Origin: Hyaloperonospora brassicae
Taxonomy: Eukaryota; Oomycota; Peronosporomycetes; Peronosporales; Peronosporaceae
NCBI GenBank assembly: GCA_947650285.1
Contig: CANTFL010001332.1
Span: forward strand, 806,001 to 870,000
Length of the DNA stretch: 64,000 nucleotides
Direction: 5' to 3'
In this document: positions 19,511 through 30,226 of the stretch, in pieces
How positions within the stretch are numbered: position 1 is the first letter of the stretch
Layout of the letters: each line of letters begins with the position of its first letter
Position numbers and translations under genes: made by a program
Notes under the pieces: model-generated
What the model saw: only the letters and a program-made list of their open reading frames with translations
Told to the model about the DNA's origin: nothing
The model's database searches: none

Positions 19511-21096
19511 GCCTTCTTCTTCCGATGAAGATATCCCCCACGTTCAAGAACATCCATCAAGTTCTTGCGTTCGCGCTCCAGACGATCCGTCTGGTCGCGC
19601 AGATATGATACCTCGGAGCTCAACCGAGTTATCTCCCCGCGAGCTGTCGCCAGCTCGCCGAATAAGGAGCGGACATCCCGCTCGACCTGAAGCTGCGCTG
19701 TGGCATAATCGGCGCTATCCCTCGCCCGATCAGCCTCGCGATCCTTGCGGTTCTTCCGCACGGTATCAGTCAAAGCGTAGCGCCGGTCGCGTTCGTGCTT
19801 CAAGTCATCGCGCAATTCATCGATTGCGCGATCCATCTCGTAAGGGTCGACATTGTGGACCTGGGGCTCTGGAGGAGGTCTTTCCTCCTCCACCACATCC
19901 TTTGGTGGATTTCTCACGGTGATCAACGCTTTCTAGTGGAGCGGATCTTGAATCACCGTGAAGATTCAGGATCAAGGACGAGCTACCTCGTCCAGTGGCG
20001 GGGGTATCCACCCTCTTGGAACAGCTGGGAGCCCCGCTCGCAGCTGTTGATGGACGTTGAAGGTCTCGTCCGCCAGTATGACGAGACTCACCCGATTGGT
20101 CCGAGGGACCATCGGTAAACACTCGCTTTTGGCGCTTGTAGACGGATTGCAAGTTTGCAATCGCGTCACGCATCTCAGCCGAGATATGTGCCCTTCCCCA
20201 GGGCGAACTCGAGGGAATACACATCCCTATGTGCACGCTGCGAGTTGTCAACACAACTCGCACAAGGGTCTCCCCAAGTGAGGCATGGAATGCCGGCCTC
20301 ACTTGATAAACAATGCAACCGGTACCTGGCACCGGTTGGCGTTCGCTTTTCGAACCTGAGGCGTATCGCCTCAAGCTTCTTAAGCCACCCTTCTCGTCCA
20401 AACTTCTTTACGTTTTGGACGAACGCGTTCCACACAGCCAAAAGCGAGGCCTTGTCACGCTTTTGGTTGCTGTTGTACCATCGATGTCTAAGAAAGATAT
20501 CGAGATAAAAATCTTCTCCAGCGCGAAAGTTGCTCTCGCTGGCAATCAAGCCGTGAAGCTCAGTCGCATCGAATAAGAATAATTTGATGGTGTTGGCTTG
20601 TCTCGTAAGACAAGCTATTGATGAGCCGTTCAGGCAAACGCCACAGCTTCAGCTCATCACGCTTCACAGTGGTACCCTTGTCGGTCCCACGGTTGTCAAT
20701 ATGACGATGGGTCGCACCATCGTCAAGTTGCTCGTGCGAAGAAGCACGAGCCGATTGCGGTGATGAGCAAACATATTCATCATTAGATTCTTCATCACTG
20801 CCGAACAGACTGTGTTGCAAATCACATGTCCGTTCGTTCGGCAGTGGTCTTGGCGAATACTGAGGCGTCGCCGGAGATTGAGACGCCTCTGATGCATTGC
20901 CCGAGTCAGACACGTCTGACTCGCCAGAATAGATGACCTCAATGTCAGGGTCATCATGCGCACGCGGTGCTGTACAGCGTGTACCTGCAGCACCTCTTGC
21001 TGCAGGCGAAGAACGAGGAGCAGACGACGGATCGTCTGCCGAAGAAGCTGGCACAGGCAAAGACTCTGTGTGCCTTGAGTCACCCCGCATAGACAT
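19489..21096 (-). pseudogene. Gypsy-B antisense ORF region, unknown function
   Basis: On the minus strand an ATG at 21096, about 130 bp inside the 3' LTR, opens a 178-codon frame (MSMRGDSRH...) that is acidic and Ser/Pro-rich. After a frame change near 20575 it continues as a compact block at 20175-20573 (FRAGEDFYLDIFLRHRW and LLAVWNAFVQNVKKFG). Further back, 19489-19926 encodes a strongly charged probable coiled-coil (ERDVRSLFGELATARGEI). Position, polarity and acidic-start, globular-middle, coiled-coil-end order match the antisense frame of Gypsy-A, although the sequences differ. The last part overlaps sense chromodomain and linker codons. Function unknown. Confidence 0.5.
19900..20118 (+). 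pseudogene. Gypsy-B chromodomain
   Basis: The frame reads DQRFLVERILNHRE, then TSYLVQWRGYPPSWNSWEP, a classic chromodomain, and ends at 20118. It belongs to the C-terminus of integrase but is in a different register from the preceding linker (stop of that frame at 19922), apparently because of a single extra T near 19911. The linker before it (about 19500-19900) is Pro/Ser/Arg-rich. The domain would target integration to modified histones. Confidence 0.85.
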
Positions 21097-21212
21097 GTTA
21101 GCTATGCGAGGTCAGGTTGAGTTATGAACGGAACTGACACAACAAGGGGTCCCTCTCTCAATGGCGCCCAACGAGTGGCCGCCATATTTTCTATAGTCAC
21201 ACAGTGACTATC

Positions 21213-21223
21213 AGTTAAGGGGG
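21213..21223 (+). promoter_or_regulatory. Polypurine tract of Gypsy-B
   Basis: AGTTAAGGGGG lies three bases before the 3' LTR. The purine run is short but in the expected position for plus-strand priming. Confidence 0.6.
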
Positions 21224-21226
21224 TAA

Positions 21227-21617
21227 TGTAACGGGGCAGCCCGTTACATGGAAGTGTCACTTTAAAAGAAAGTGACAACAAAAAATATTAAGTGAATATT
21301 CTTTGAACAATATTACCGATAATGGTGATATTGGTGAAGCGACCAAAGGGTCTGCTCATTGGTTGATATCTTGAAGATATCAACCCACCAATCGCCGCAG
21401 GACGCGCGCAATGAGTGGTCACGAAACGTCACTATACACTCAGTTATATTAACATAATTAAGTCAGGTTAAACAAAGAGACAGTAGCAAAAGACTTAATT
21501 ATATTAATAAAACAGTTTTACTTTTCCCTAATCTACGCTTCCTCGTTTGCCTCGTGTACGTCTGTCGGGGCACTCAAAACCTTGCGTTAAGTTCACGCAA
21601 GGGTGTGCCCCGTTACA
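21227..21617 (+). repeat. 3' LTR of Gypsy-B
   Basis: This 391-bp LTR has the same TGTAAC...GTTACA ends as the 5' copy. Differences by eye are about 8 substitutions and 2 single-base deletions, close to 2%. It is followed by the target duplication AAGTT at 21618-21622. Confidence 0.95.
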
Positions 21618-21622
21618 AAGTT

Positions 21623-22171
21623 GCTTGGTATCAAGAATGCAACTGAGAGCTGATTATGTAAATTGCAGCACCCTCTAGTGACTGTGCACACGGATTTGAC
21701 AGCGACGCCTGTCCTACATTCCAATAGCTCATTCATAGCTTACTGATAAGTCTAAACGGTAAATTACGATCATGGTAAGCGTACTTGGCACACCTAGCAT
21801 TACCCTGCGTCAGTCGATGCTCTGTTTATCCGGATGCATTTGATATCGTACAGCAAAGAGAAGTACTGCCACCATTTCGTCCAGATTGCGTACCGAACAC
21901 AGCAGCTGCAGTTGTATAGAGTCTACACGGCAGTCATACGTATGATTGACGCAGCATCTCATACATTGATGCTCCGAGCCACGGACGTGCCATTGGAGGT
22001 GATGCTGATTTAATCCGATGGACCTTGTTGTTTATTTGCGAAAGTCAATTGTAGCCTTCAAATTTGTCAAGTCTCAAAAATGTACTGGGACGTGTATAAT
22101 TCATAAAAGAAGGGAAACGTTGACCACCCCCTAGGTTTTCGTTCACCAGCCCCCACCCCTATATGTTACCG
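21623..22171. other. Innermost part of the left arm
   Basis: This is the continuation of the arm after Gypsy-B, pairing with 22881-23429. No gene is visible. Near the inner edge a C-rich patch (CCACCCCCTAGG and CAGCCCCCACCCC at about 22122-22160) marks where pairing ends. Confidence 0.5.
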
Positions 22172-22880
22172 ATCTATACTTGATATAAATCATCTGTTTG
22201 GTAAATTTGAGAAAAGAACACCGGTCTCAGCGATAATTTATAATCTCATATTCAAATGATAAAATACTTAATCTAAACAATTTATACATGATTATAAGTC
22301 GGTAATGTTTGGTAATTTATTATTCAGCTGCTTCATTTAACCAATCCATTACTCGGTGAAATGATATTTAAATACGAGCGATTCTGGAACAGGTTGGGCT
22401 TGTAGCGATTATCCTGCATGGGTACTGTGACGAAGGCATCCAACAACACTATATCCGAAAGTAATTTCAAATTAGCCGCAGAGGTCTATCAAGAGGTAAA
22501 TCACTCGTCGTAATACCTTATATATTAACTAACCAGAACAACGTGTAATTTGATGATGGTAGAGGCTCCATGTGGGTTCTGACAAGGGCCATACTGATCT
22601 TTAATCGGTAACGTATTTCCGTATAGGCAGTCTGGATCCGCTAGGCACCACAATATAGGGCTTGCGCCAGCGTATCGTATGTAGTTACAGCAGGTGGTAG
22701 CAGAGCCATATGAGAACTACTGGCTGGTATTTGAGAGCTAAGATAAAATTTTCATCCGTTGAAAAAAAGTGTATGGGATAAAGGAAAAGTGACAATTATA
22801 GTGGTGGGGTTAGCTGCCAGTGTTAAGCAATATATGATAGTTTAAATGACCAATCAAACACATGGAAAGCTTACATATTA
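22172..22880. other. Unique spacer between the palindrome arms
   Basis: This 709-bp AT-rich segment is where the arms stop pairing. Flanking bases on the two sides (for example GATCTATACT at 22171-22180) no longer match. It contains no reading frame worth naming and no recognisable mobile element. It is the only part of the inverted repeat that is not duplicated. Confidence 0.75.
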
Positions 22881-23429
22881 CGGTAATATATAAGGGTGGG
22901 GGCTGGAGAACGAAAACCTAGGGGGTGGTCAACGTTTCCCTACTTTTATGAATTATATTCGTCCCAATACATTTTTGAGACTTGACATATTTGAAGGCTA
23001 CAATTGACTTTCGCAAATAAACAACAAGGTCCATCGGATTAAATCAGCATCGCCTCCAATGGCACGTCCGTGGCTCGGAGCATTAATGTATGAGATGCTG
23101 CGTCAATCATACGTATGACTGCCGTGTAGACTCTCTACAACTGCAGCTGCTGTGTTCGGTACGCAATCTGGACGAAATGGTGGCAGTACTTCTCTTTGCT
23201 GTACGATATCAAATGCATCCGGATAAACAGAGCATCGACTGACGCAGGGTAATGCTAGGTGTGCCAAGTACGCTTACCATGATCGTAATTTACCGTTTAG
23301 ACTTATCAGTAAGCTATGAATGAGCTATTGGAATGTAGGACAGGCGTCGCTGTCAAATCCGTGTGCACAGTCACTAGAGGGTGCTGCAATTTACATAATC
23401 AGCTCTCAGTTGCATTCTTGATGCCAAGC
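22881..23429. other. Innermost part of the right arm
   Basis: Mirror of 21623-22171 with a few base differences. One 71-codon frame (23316-23531, +) runs across the empty Gypsy-B site and is not recognisable. I do not call it a gene. Confidence 0.5.
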
Positions 23430-23434
23430 AACTT
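23430..23434. other. Empty Gypsy-B target site in the right arm
   Basis: A single AACTT sits in uninterrupted sequence where the left arm has AAGTT duplicated around Gypsy-B. It shows the pre-integration state and fixes the element boundaries to the base. Confidence 0.95.
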
Positions 23435-24796
23435 GATATGCAAAATCAAGAATGAAATACTGAAACAACAGTCAAGTCAATCACCAAGAAGACATCAGCT
23501 TCCGTTTGTGTTGACCCCCTGCCGTTGGTAGAATAGAAACGTTTGCTGAGCGGATCATCAAATGAGTGCCGGAACGTCTGGCTGGGAGGTCCCATTCGGG
23601 CGCCAGACGTCAGTACTGCGCGTAGGTGCGACGATTGCCACTCAATGCGTAGTGCAGGTGCATGAAGCTACACATATTCGTTTCTCGGAGCACGTTGATC
23701 TACCGTAGTACATGTATGATGTAGTTGCAAAGGATAGGCAGATCTTGACACTTCACATAAACAACGCCACGACTTCATATACAAAAGTTTAGCTGCAACG
23801 AAATGTCACTAACTAGTATACAGAATTCACCTGCGCACTAGATTGCGGCAGCGAAGTGTTGTTCATTAGATGAGTAGCTTCCGATAGGCTTCAAATGACA
23901 TGCAACACTTGCAGTCATGCATGTTGCAATATCTTGTGATAGCGTGACTGACATGGTCAATAGACGAAGAGCAGTACTCATCCAGTTTGTCTTTAGCTAA
24001 GTGCAGCGACGACTCGCTAGAAATAGTATCTCATAGCCATAATGCACCGATAAGAACAAGCGACATCCCTTAATTGCCGCGGTCCACTACGATCTCATCA
24101 AATATCGAAAAGCGGCAATAATGGAAACGCTGCCGAAGAAAAGTCCTTGACCGCAGGTGTTGGGACTACAACTGTCTTGTTAAGCTTCACACTCAGTGTT
24201 CCAACGCCTTTTCTCTGCTTCGAAAGACAGGCAAAGTGCATCAGCGCGGCAGCTGCATTCCAAGTAAGTGGCTTGAAAGGCACGAAGCGTGTTGAGTCGG
24301 TGGTTCTACTCACCTGAGTCACAGAGACCTGGACAATAGCTTGCCGAGAGCTTCATAGCGTAGTGGTGGCGCCGCTGGTGTATAAAGTCCCATCTGCGCC
24401 GGTGGCCCAAGCGCCTCGTCCCGACAAGGTCAGGAAGCTCAACAGTGCGTCACTGAGACCATAACATTTTATATCCTTACCCGAGGAATATACATTTACG
24501 TTCCACGAGGAACTTGAGGTTTATAAAGGTTGTGGACTAAGCGCCTTGTGATGTCAGTGCAGGTGACATCGATATTACGTCGATGTACGCACCGCTGCCA
24601 CGAGTAGCCGTAGATTGAGTAACATATCATCGACGGAAAGATCCCTTAGTGAGAATCGCTATGCGATTGCAATAGAGCTGCAACGGGAGCGTGCAAGCCG
24701 TGTGACTCACTGCACAGACGAAGAGTTAATTATACTGAGCGTGTGATGGATCACAGCGCTGGCAATTAGAGCAAAAATTTGGCCGATTGGCACGTC
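23435..24796. other. Unassigned arm sequence (right copy)
   Basis: Mirror of 12261-13622. It has the same 74-codon frame on the minus strand (24098-24322, no ATG) and the same hairpin around a primer-binding-site-like motif (23574-23610). No gene recognised. Confidence 0.4.
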
Positions 24797-25034
24797 TTAT
24801 ATTTTCTCTACATTTGCTATAATAGGCAGTGCATCCCCGAAACTGTCAAAAATTACTCCATTAGCTTCCATCAACGCGTACTTCAGTAATTGACTTGAAT
24901 GACCACGTTCCTTCAAATCGTCGAGCCACTGGATGCGGCTAACAGCTGCAACGTGATATTTCGCAACTTCTTTGCAAAAACATTGCACCTGTTCTACATC
25001 CTTTCTTGGAGCTGCGCTGATCGAGCAAAGTAGA
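24797..25034 (-). CDS. Hypothetical open frame beside Gypsy-A (right copy)
   Basis: Identical at the protein level to the frame at 12023-12260. The same reservations apply: no ATG outside the LTR, no recognised family, and the opposite strand is also open. Confidence 0.25.
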
Positions 25035-25511
25035 TGTAGCGGATCTACATGGCTCCTTAAGTCAGAGGAAGACTTAATGCTCAATGAGCAACTTTGGTTC
25101 TACGAACCCGACTCCTGAGAGTCACACAAGCTCAAGAGCTTACGGTCCCTGTTCCAAAGGGGACCAAACGATTCAAATGAATTACAGCACAGAGTGCTCA
25201 AGGACAAGCTACTTTCACAGGCGTTGCTTAGTCCTTACGATCAAGACGCCCCGTAGGGCACGTGTCTCTTACTGATCAAAAGGTGAGCTGAACTTTATTC
25301 CTTTTTTTAACCTAAAAGAACACCTTAGAACAGCGTAATTAACCTGTCATAAATAAAATCTTTTAAAAGATCTCGCAATCAATGGTTGATAGACATCAGT
25401 CTTCAACAATTGATACACTTACTGTGTTCCAATATCACTTGACAGGGGACCCCATCTCTTGTGTGCACCACACCTATTGTCGACTATCAGCCGACGTGTA
25501 ACCCCGTTACA
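25035..25511 (-). repeat. 3' LTR of Gypsy-A (right copy)
   Basis: Reverse complement of 11546-12022. It ends CCGTTACA at 25511 and is followed by the C-rich complement of the polypurine tract at 25512-25523. Confidence 0.9.
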
Positions 25512-25617
25512 CCCTCCCCCACCAGACTGACGTCACCACGAAACGTCAATCGAATTCTTTCCTCGAAGAGGTCGATGTGTGTGAGCTTTACCTCACTGTT
25601 GCCAAACTCAAAACACC

Positions 25618-26947
25618 ATGGCATCTCCACCTAACGAGTCTCGGAATCTTATCCCCTATATCGACTTTAATGAGGATGTGGACAATGGTAGCGATACCAG
25701 TGCCCCTGGAGATGACGGGATATCTCCCACTCCGCTGTATCTGAGGCTCGACCTCTAACAGCACCGAATCCGTTCGTTAAACGTGGTGAAACGACCGCGC
25801 CAGTGGCGCAGCATCATACAACAGATGCAGATGAGAACATCATCACGAACCCGCTCGACGAGCAACAGGAGTTAATCCTTCAGCGAGAGGAGAGGGCTCG
25901 GCGTCGTGCGCATACCCAGACATTATTCAAAACCAGAGTGGTTACGTGATTTCAACACCGGACGTGGAGCAACATCTCCGTCAACCGGAAGGCCGTAGCC
26001 TCGCAACATGGGCAATTGCACCAGAGACTACGTATCCAGAAGACATTGCGTTCCGCAAGTTTCTACATGAGAGGTATCTCGAGCCGTTCTTGACCACGCA
26101 AGTTCAGTACCTTGCGCACCCTGAGAGCTTATCTCGTGGTGTTTCGGTTCGACCGATACAGGTCGTGACCATCTTGTTGTTCGCTGGCGAACTGCCCGAG
26201 GAGGAGAAAAATCAGTTCATCCGTTGAATGTACCGCAAGCGGCATCTTATCAGTGTTTCCTCGCTGCGGGCCAGCGCCGATGTGGATGACGTTCGTCTGG
26301 AACGAAAGCTCCGGTTCAAATACGCCAAGCTTAAGGCCAGAGACTAGTTGCGTACACGTACGCGTGATGCTTTGGCTACGCCGGTAACCGCGGGTTCCGA
26401 CCCTAAGATTCGGAGAAACCCGCTATCTCCCACCACTATTGGTGAAGAGCGTTCTCGGTCGCAGGGCGACCCTTGCCACGATGTTCAAAAACATCCACGG
26501 CGTATGAGCAATCATGTCGAAGGGGTATCTTGAACTCCCACGCGTTCTCCGACTTCGGGTACCCTCGCCACTTCACCAGATACTGGTATTGACCCTGACG
26601 ACGACGTCGTTTCAGGAGTCGCTTCACATGGAACTGGCGGTTCCCTTGCTAATAGAGCAGCGTCGGGGGTGGTCGGTATATCGAAGGAGGAGCGTGAGAA
26701 GGTGCTTCTCGAGTTGAGTGGTATCCGTGAGACATTAGTTCAGATCCAGAGTGCGTTTGACGCGATGCGAGCCCTTGTTAAGGTGTTGGAGGTGGGTCAA
26801 GCTCGTGTTTAGGCGTTAAAGTTACGCCAAGCCCTGATGGAGGCTCAGCTTGACCTCCTGATACGGATTCAGCAACCGACGGCAAGACCAACCTATGCGG
26901 ATCAAGTGCCTCCGAGTTCACATGGGACGGTTCCCGATACGGCTTAA
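25618..26947 (+). pseudogene. Gypsy-A antisense ORF (right copy)
   Basis: Because the element is reversed here, this frame reads on the plus strand. The ATG at 25618 starts MASPPNESRN. The frame moves once near 25735 and again near 25910. From 25910 to the TAA at 26945-26947 it is one continuous register of 346 codons with internal stops only at about 26225 (TGA), 26345 (TAG), 26531 (TGA) and 26810 (TAG). Random sequence would show about one stop per 21 codons, so this stretch was once coding. It overlaps the chromodomain on the other strand (26436-26639). Family not recognised. Confidence 0.6.
26436..26639 (-). pseudogene. Gypsy-A chromodomain (right copy)
   Basis: Mirror of 10418-10621 with the same YQYLVKWRGYP core, entirely overlapped by the antisense frame on the plus strand. 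Confidence 0.8.
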
Positions 26948-28273
26948 GTAAGCCAACGTAGAACAACGGATGCGTGCGCAGTTTGCGCGAAAGGTTGGAC
27001 ATATACGCAAGTCCCTTCTGAGCGACGACCGTGAATGGACTGATGAAGTGCGGACGAAATCTGTCTTGAAGACGACAGACACTGCATTTGTAGGTAGGTT
27101 TTTCGCATTAATTAGAACTTGGTCTCAGACCTCAAAACGTTTGATACAACCTCTGCCTCTAGCATCAGCTCGTTCCTTCTACTTGTCTTGGCTCTCAGCC
27201 AGTGCATCACGTACGTGTCGTAACACATTCAATCGCGTTGCGAGAAAGTCGCCTACCTGTTTGTGAACAATAGCAAGGCTGATATCAGCAAGCTGATTGG
27301 CCATCTCTCCTCCAACAAGCCCTCAACCACGTAGTGGTAGCGTTTACGGAACGCAAGGGTGTGTGAGACCGTTCACGTAGAACGGGGTAAAGCCTGTAGA
27401 GGCGTGAACAGCGTTGTTGAACGCAAACTCAACAACAGGAAGCATCTAACTCCAACGTTTTGGTATATTAACGCAAAAACTGCGTAATATATCACCGGTA
27501 ACGCGATTGACTCGCTCGGTTTGACCAAAGGTCTGCGGATGATCCGCCGTGGACATGTCCAAACGTGTGCCGAGCACCTTATAGGTGTGTTTCCAAAACT
27601 TCCCAGTGAAGCGGGGGTCTCGGTCAGAGATAGTTGCCACAGGCAAACCGTGTTGTCAAAACACTCGATCGATAAACAGCGTAGCTGTACCTTCACCATC
27701 CTCGATATCTGGCACAGCCATCAAGTAAGCCATCCTGCTCCAACGGTTAACAAAGACCACAATACCCGTATTGCCTTGTGCATCTTTCGGCAAACCGAAC
27801 AGGAAATCCATATTGATGGACTCCCAACACCCAGAGGGTATGGGTAGACTAGCAAGCGGTGCAGCCGCATGCGCTGAGGGTTCCACCCGTTGACACGTTT
27901 CACACATACGAACATATGTGATTACCCATTTGTAGAGTGTAGGCCACCAATAGCATTGACTAACTGAGCCGTAGGTCTTCTCACTACCGAGGTGACCACT
28001 CAACGCAGTATCATGTGCCTCATAGAGAATCAGATGCTTCAACTCCTCATCATGAGGTACAACGATGCGAGGGGTATACCTTACATCCGTGCTATTGCAC
28101 AACAGGTCTTGGTCGATAGAATATCGATGTAGCCTCGCACTCAAACGTGCCGACAATTTAATGTCTGAGTCGTTGAACTCCTCGCTCCCTAAATCACGCA
28201 GCAGCGCTACACAGTGTTCATCTTTGGTATATGTCGAACGAATGAGGTCAGTGACCGATGATGACAGAGTCAT
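26778..28273 (-). pseudogene. pol: Gypsy-A integrase (right copy)
   Basis: Mirror of 8784-10279 with the same breaks. Several residues differ from the left arm (for example WWPTLYK in place of WWPKLYK, and LPIPSG in place of LHIPSG). This is one of the more diverged patches between arms. Confidence 0.9.
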
Positions 28274-28276
28274 TAC

Positions 28277-29803
28277 ATGAGCAAGCTCACAGTCAGGCCG
28301 CGGAACAACGTATCAGCCAAAGAATTCTGCTTGCCCGGCTTGTACGCCACCTTGAAGTTATATTCTGCAGAGAAGGAAAGCCAACGAGCCATTCGCTGAG
28401 AGAGGTGTGGCGACTGGGTCGCAGTGCGTAATTACGCGTGATCGGTGTAGACCACAAAAGGCTTAGAGCCAAGCAGATGAACTCTTCATTTGACGAGAGC
28501 ATACTTCGTTGCAAGTAGCTCTTTGTCATGATCTGTATAGTTCTTTTCAGCTGCTTTCAGCTGTCGGGACTCAAACGTGATGACGCGTTCCCGTTCATCA
28601 GAATCTGTCGGTAACAGGGCGCTGCCTATGGCAAAGTCAGATGCGTCACAGACGACACTGAAAGATCGATCAGGATCAGGCAAAGCCAAGATTGGGGCAT
28701 GAAGGAGACTCTTCTTTACTGCTTGAAAAGCAGTATGCTCGGTGCTAGTCCAGCACCATTCCACATCCTTTTTAAGGAGATTAGATAATGGCCGAGCCAT
28801 ATCTGCGTAATTCGCACAATACTTGTGCAAGTAATTGACAAGGACAAGCCACTTACGTAAATCCTTTTGGTTCTTTGGAACCGGCCAATCAAATATGGCT
28901 TTTACCGTAGCGGGGTCCGCTCTAAGGCCTCGCTTACTAATAAAGCACCCCAAAAAAGGAATCTCTTCTGCACCAAAGATGCACTTAGACGCGTTGACGT
29001 ACAACTTGTTCGTTAGCGTGCACTCGAGTACCGCTCTTGAATGGTCAATGTGATTGTCCACATCCGATCATCCGTTCATTGCACGACTATGGACAAAGAT
29101 GTCATCAAAGTACGTCTGTGCATATCCTCGGTGAGGTCTGAACAATTCTTTCACAAGACGACTGAATGTATCCGGTCATTTTATAACCCTTGCGGCATAA
29201 CAAGCCACTTCCAGAGGATACTGCTCGGAGTGCTGGCCGCTGTCAGCGGAACATCGCTCTCTAGCATGAGCAGCTGGTAATAACCATCAACTAAGTCGAG
29301 TGTACTGTACATTGTACATCCCACCATATTGTTCTGAAGAACATCCTTCCTCGAAATTGGTGTCTGAGCCGGGATGGTGGCCGCATTAAGCTTATTGTAA
29401 GCATGAACAATGCACCACTTCCCATTAGGCGTTTTGACACAGAAGGTCGGTGTGGAATGGGGAGATTTGCTCCCACAAACCATGCCTGCCGCGAGCTTTG
29501 CACAAAAGAAGTCGTCTATGAGGTCATACTGCTCCTTTGGCAAAGGCCACTGCCGTGTTACGCAGTATTTAGTTCTAGGAACTAGGTCAATTTCGTGACG
29601 CACACTCTATCAGGAGGTAAGACAGACGGCGGGTCGTGACACACCACGTCTTGGAATTCATTTACCAAAGGATAAAACGTATCAAGAGAATCCTTAAGGA
29701 TCGCGGATCCACTACGGGCATCAAATGCCTCCTTTGTGTCCTTGAGGACGGACTCGTCCAATAAAGAGGATGAGTTCAATCTTACGTCGGGTCGGATGAC
29801 CAC
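28277..29803 (-). pseudogene. pol: Gypsy-A reverse transcriptase / RNase H (right copy)
   Basis: Mirror of 7254-8780. The 191-residue RNase H segment and the 140-residue RT segment are identical to the left arm. A small cluster of differences lies at 28293-28529. Confidence 0.9.
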
Positions 29804-30226
29804 TGAATCGGATAACTTCCGGCCTGCAAGGCTATACTAAAGTCGCCATCAGAAATTTCATCTAGTTCGAAGAGAGCGTCCATGGACGGAAGCGTTGCGA
29901 GACGTATGTTACCATCAACATGACCAGTTACTCCATTAACAAGTGTGTATAGTGTATTATTACTATTTTACTATGTGAAGTTTATGACGTGGGCGCTTAA
30001 CAGTTGCCACCCGATGCTGGAATTGGTTCCTCAAAGAAACCTTACGCCTCCTAGAGGTCGGGACAGTAGGGTCCCCGTGGTTGCTATTTATCTGAGCACG
30101 CTCTATACGAGATCTCATGTCTTAAACTATATCCGGTGAAAAGTAACGTAACTCGAACACTTCACCCAGTGGATTTACACGTACCACTTTACGTACAGCA
30201 TCCAGGCCTAGCCCTGAAAACTCTGG

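Larger units (their letters stand above)
13628..21617 (+). mobile_element. Gypsy-B: Ty3/gypsy chromodomain retrotransposon, present in the left arm only
   Basis: This 7,990-bp element has TG...CA LTRs of 393 and 391 bp flanked by the 5-bp target duplication AAGTT (13623-13627 and 21618-21622). The order is LTR, primer-binding site, gag, protease, RT/RNase H, integrase, chromodomain, antisense frames, polypurine tract, LTR. The LTRs differ by about 8 substitutions and 2 single-base gaps by eye. gag, protease and RT are open. Integrase is broken, so it is probably non-autonomous. The opposite arm shows the uninterrupted site, so insertion followed palindrome formation. Short perfect hairpins occur throughout its length. 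Confidence 0.97.
1050..22171 (+). repeat. Left arm of a giant inverted repeat (palindrome)
   Basis: Apart from the Gypsy-B insertion at 13628-21617, this arm is the reverse complement of 22881-36008. Pairing follows a constant coordinate sum: about 37057 outside the insertion and 45052 between the insertion and the spacer. Net of the insertion the arm is about 13.1 kb. Matching frames in the two arms are identical or differ by a few residues, for example one residue in the 180-aa protease segment and none in the 191-aa RNase H segment. Identity therefore looks well above 99% by eye. The arm holds unassigned sequence, Gypsy-A, a 1.6-kb unassigned stretch, Gypsy-B, and 554 bp leading to the spacer. 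Confidence 0.95.

Noticed and set aside
19407..19922. 171-codon plus-strand frame as a separate gene in Gypsy-B
   Set aside because: Its beginning is the integrase C-terminus after a premature stop and its end is the linker to the chromodomain. It is part of pol, not an independent gene.
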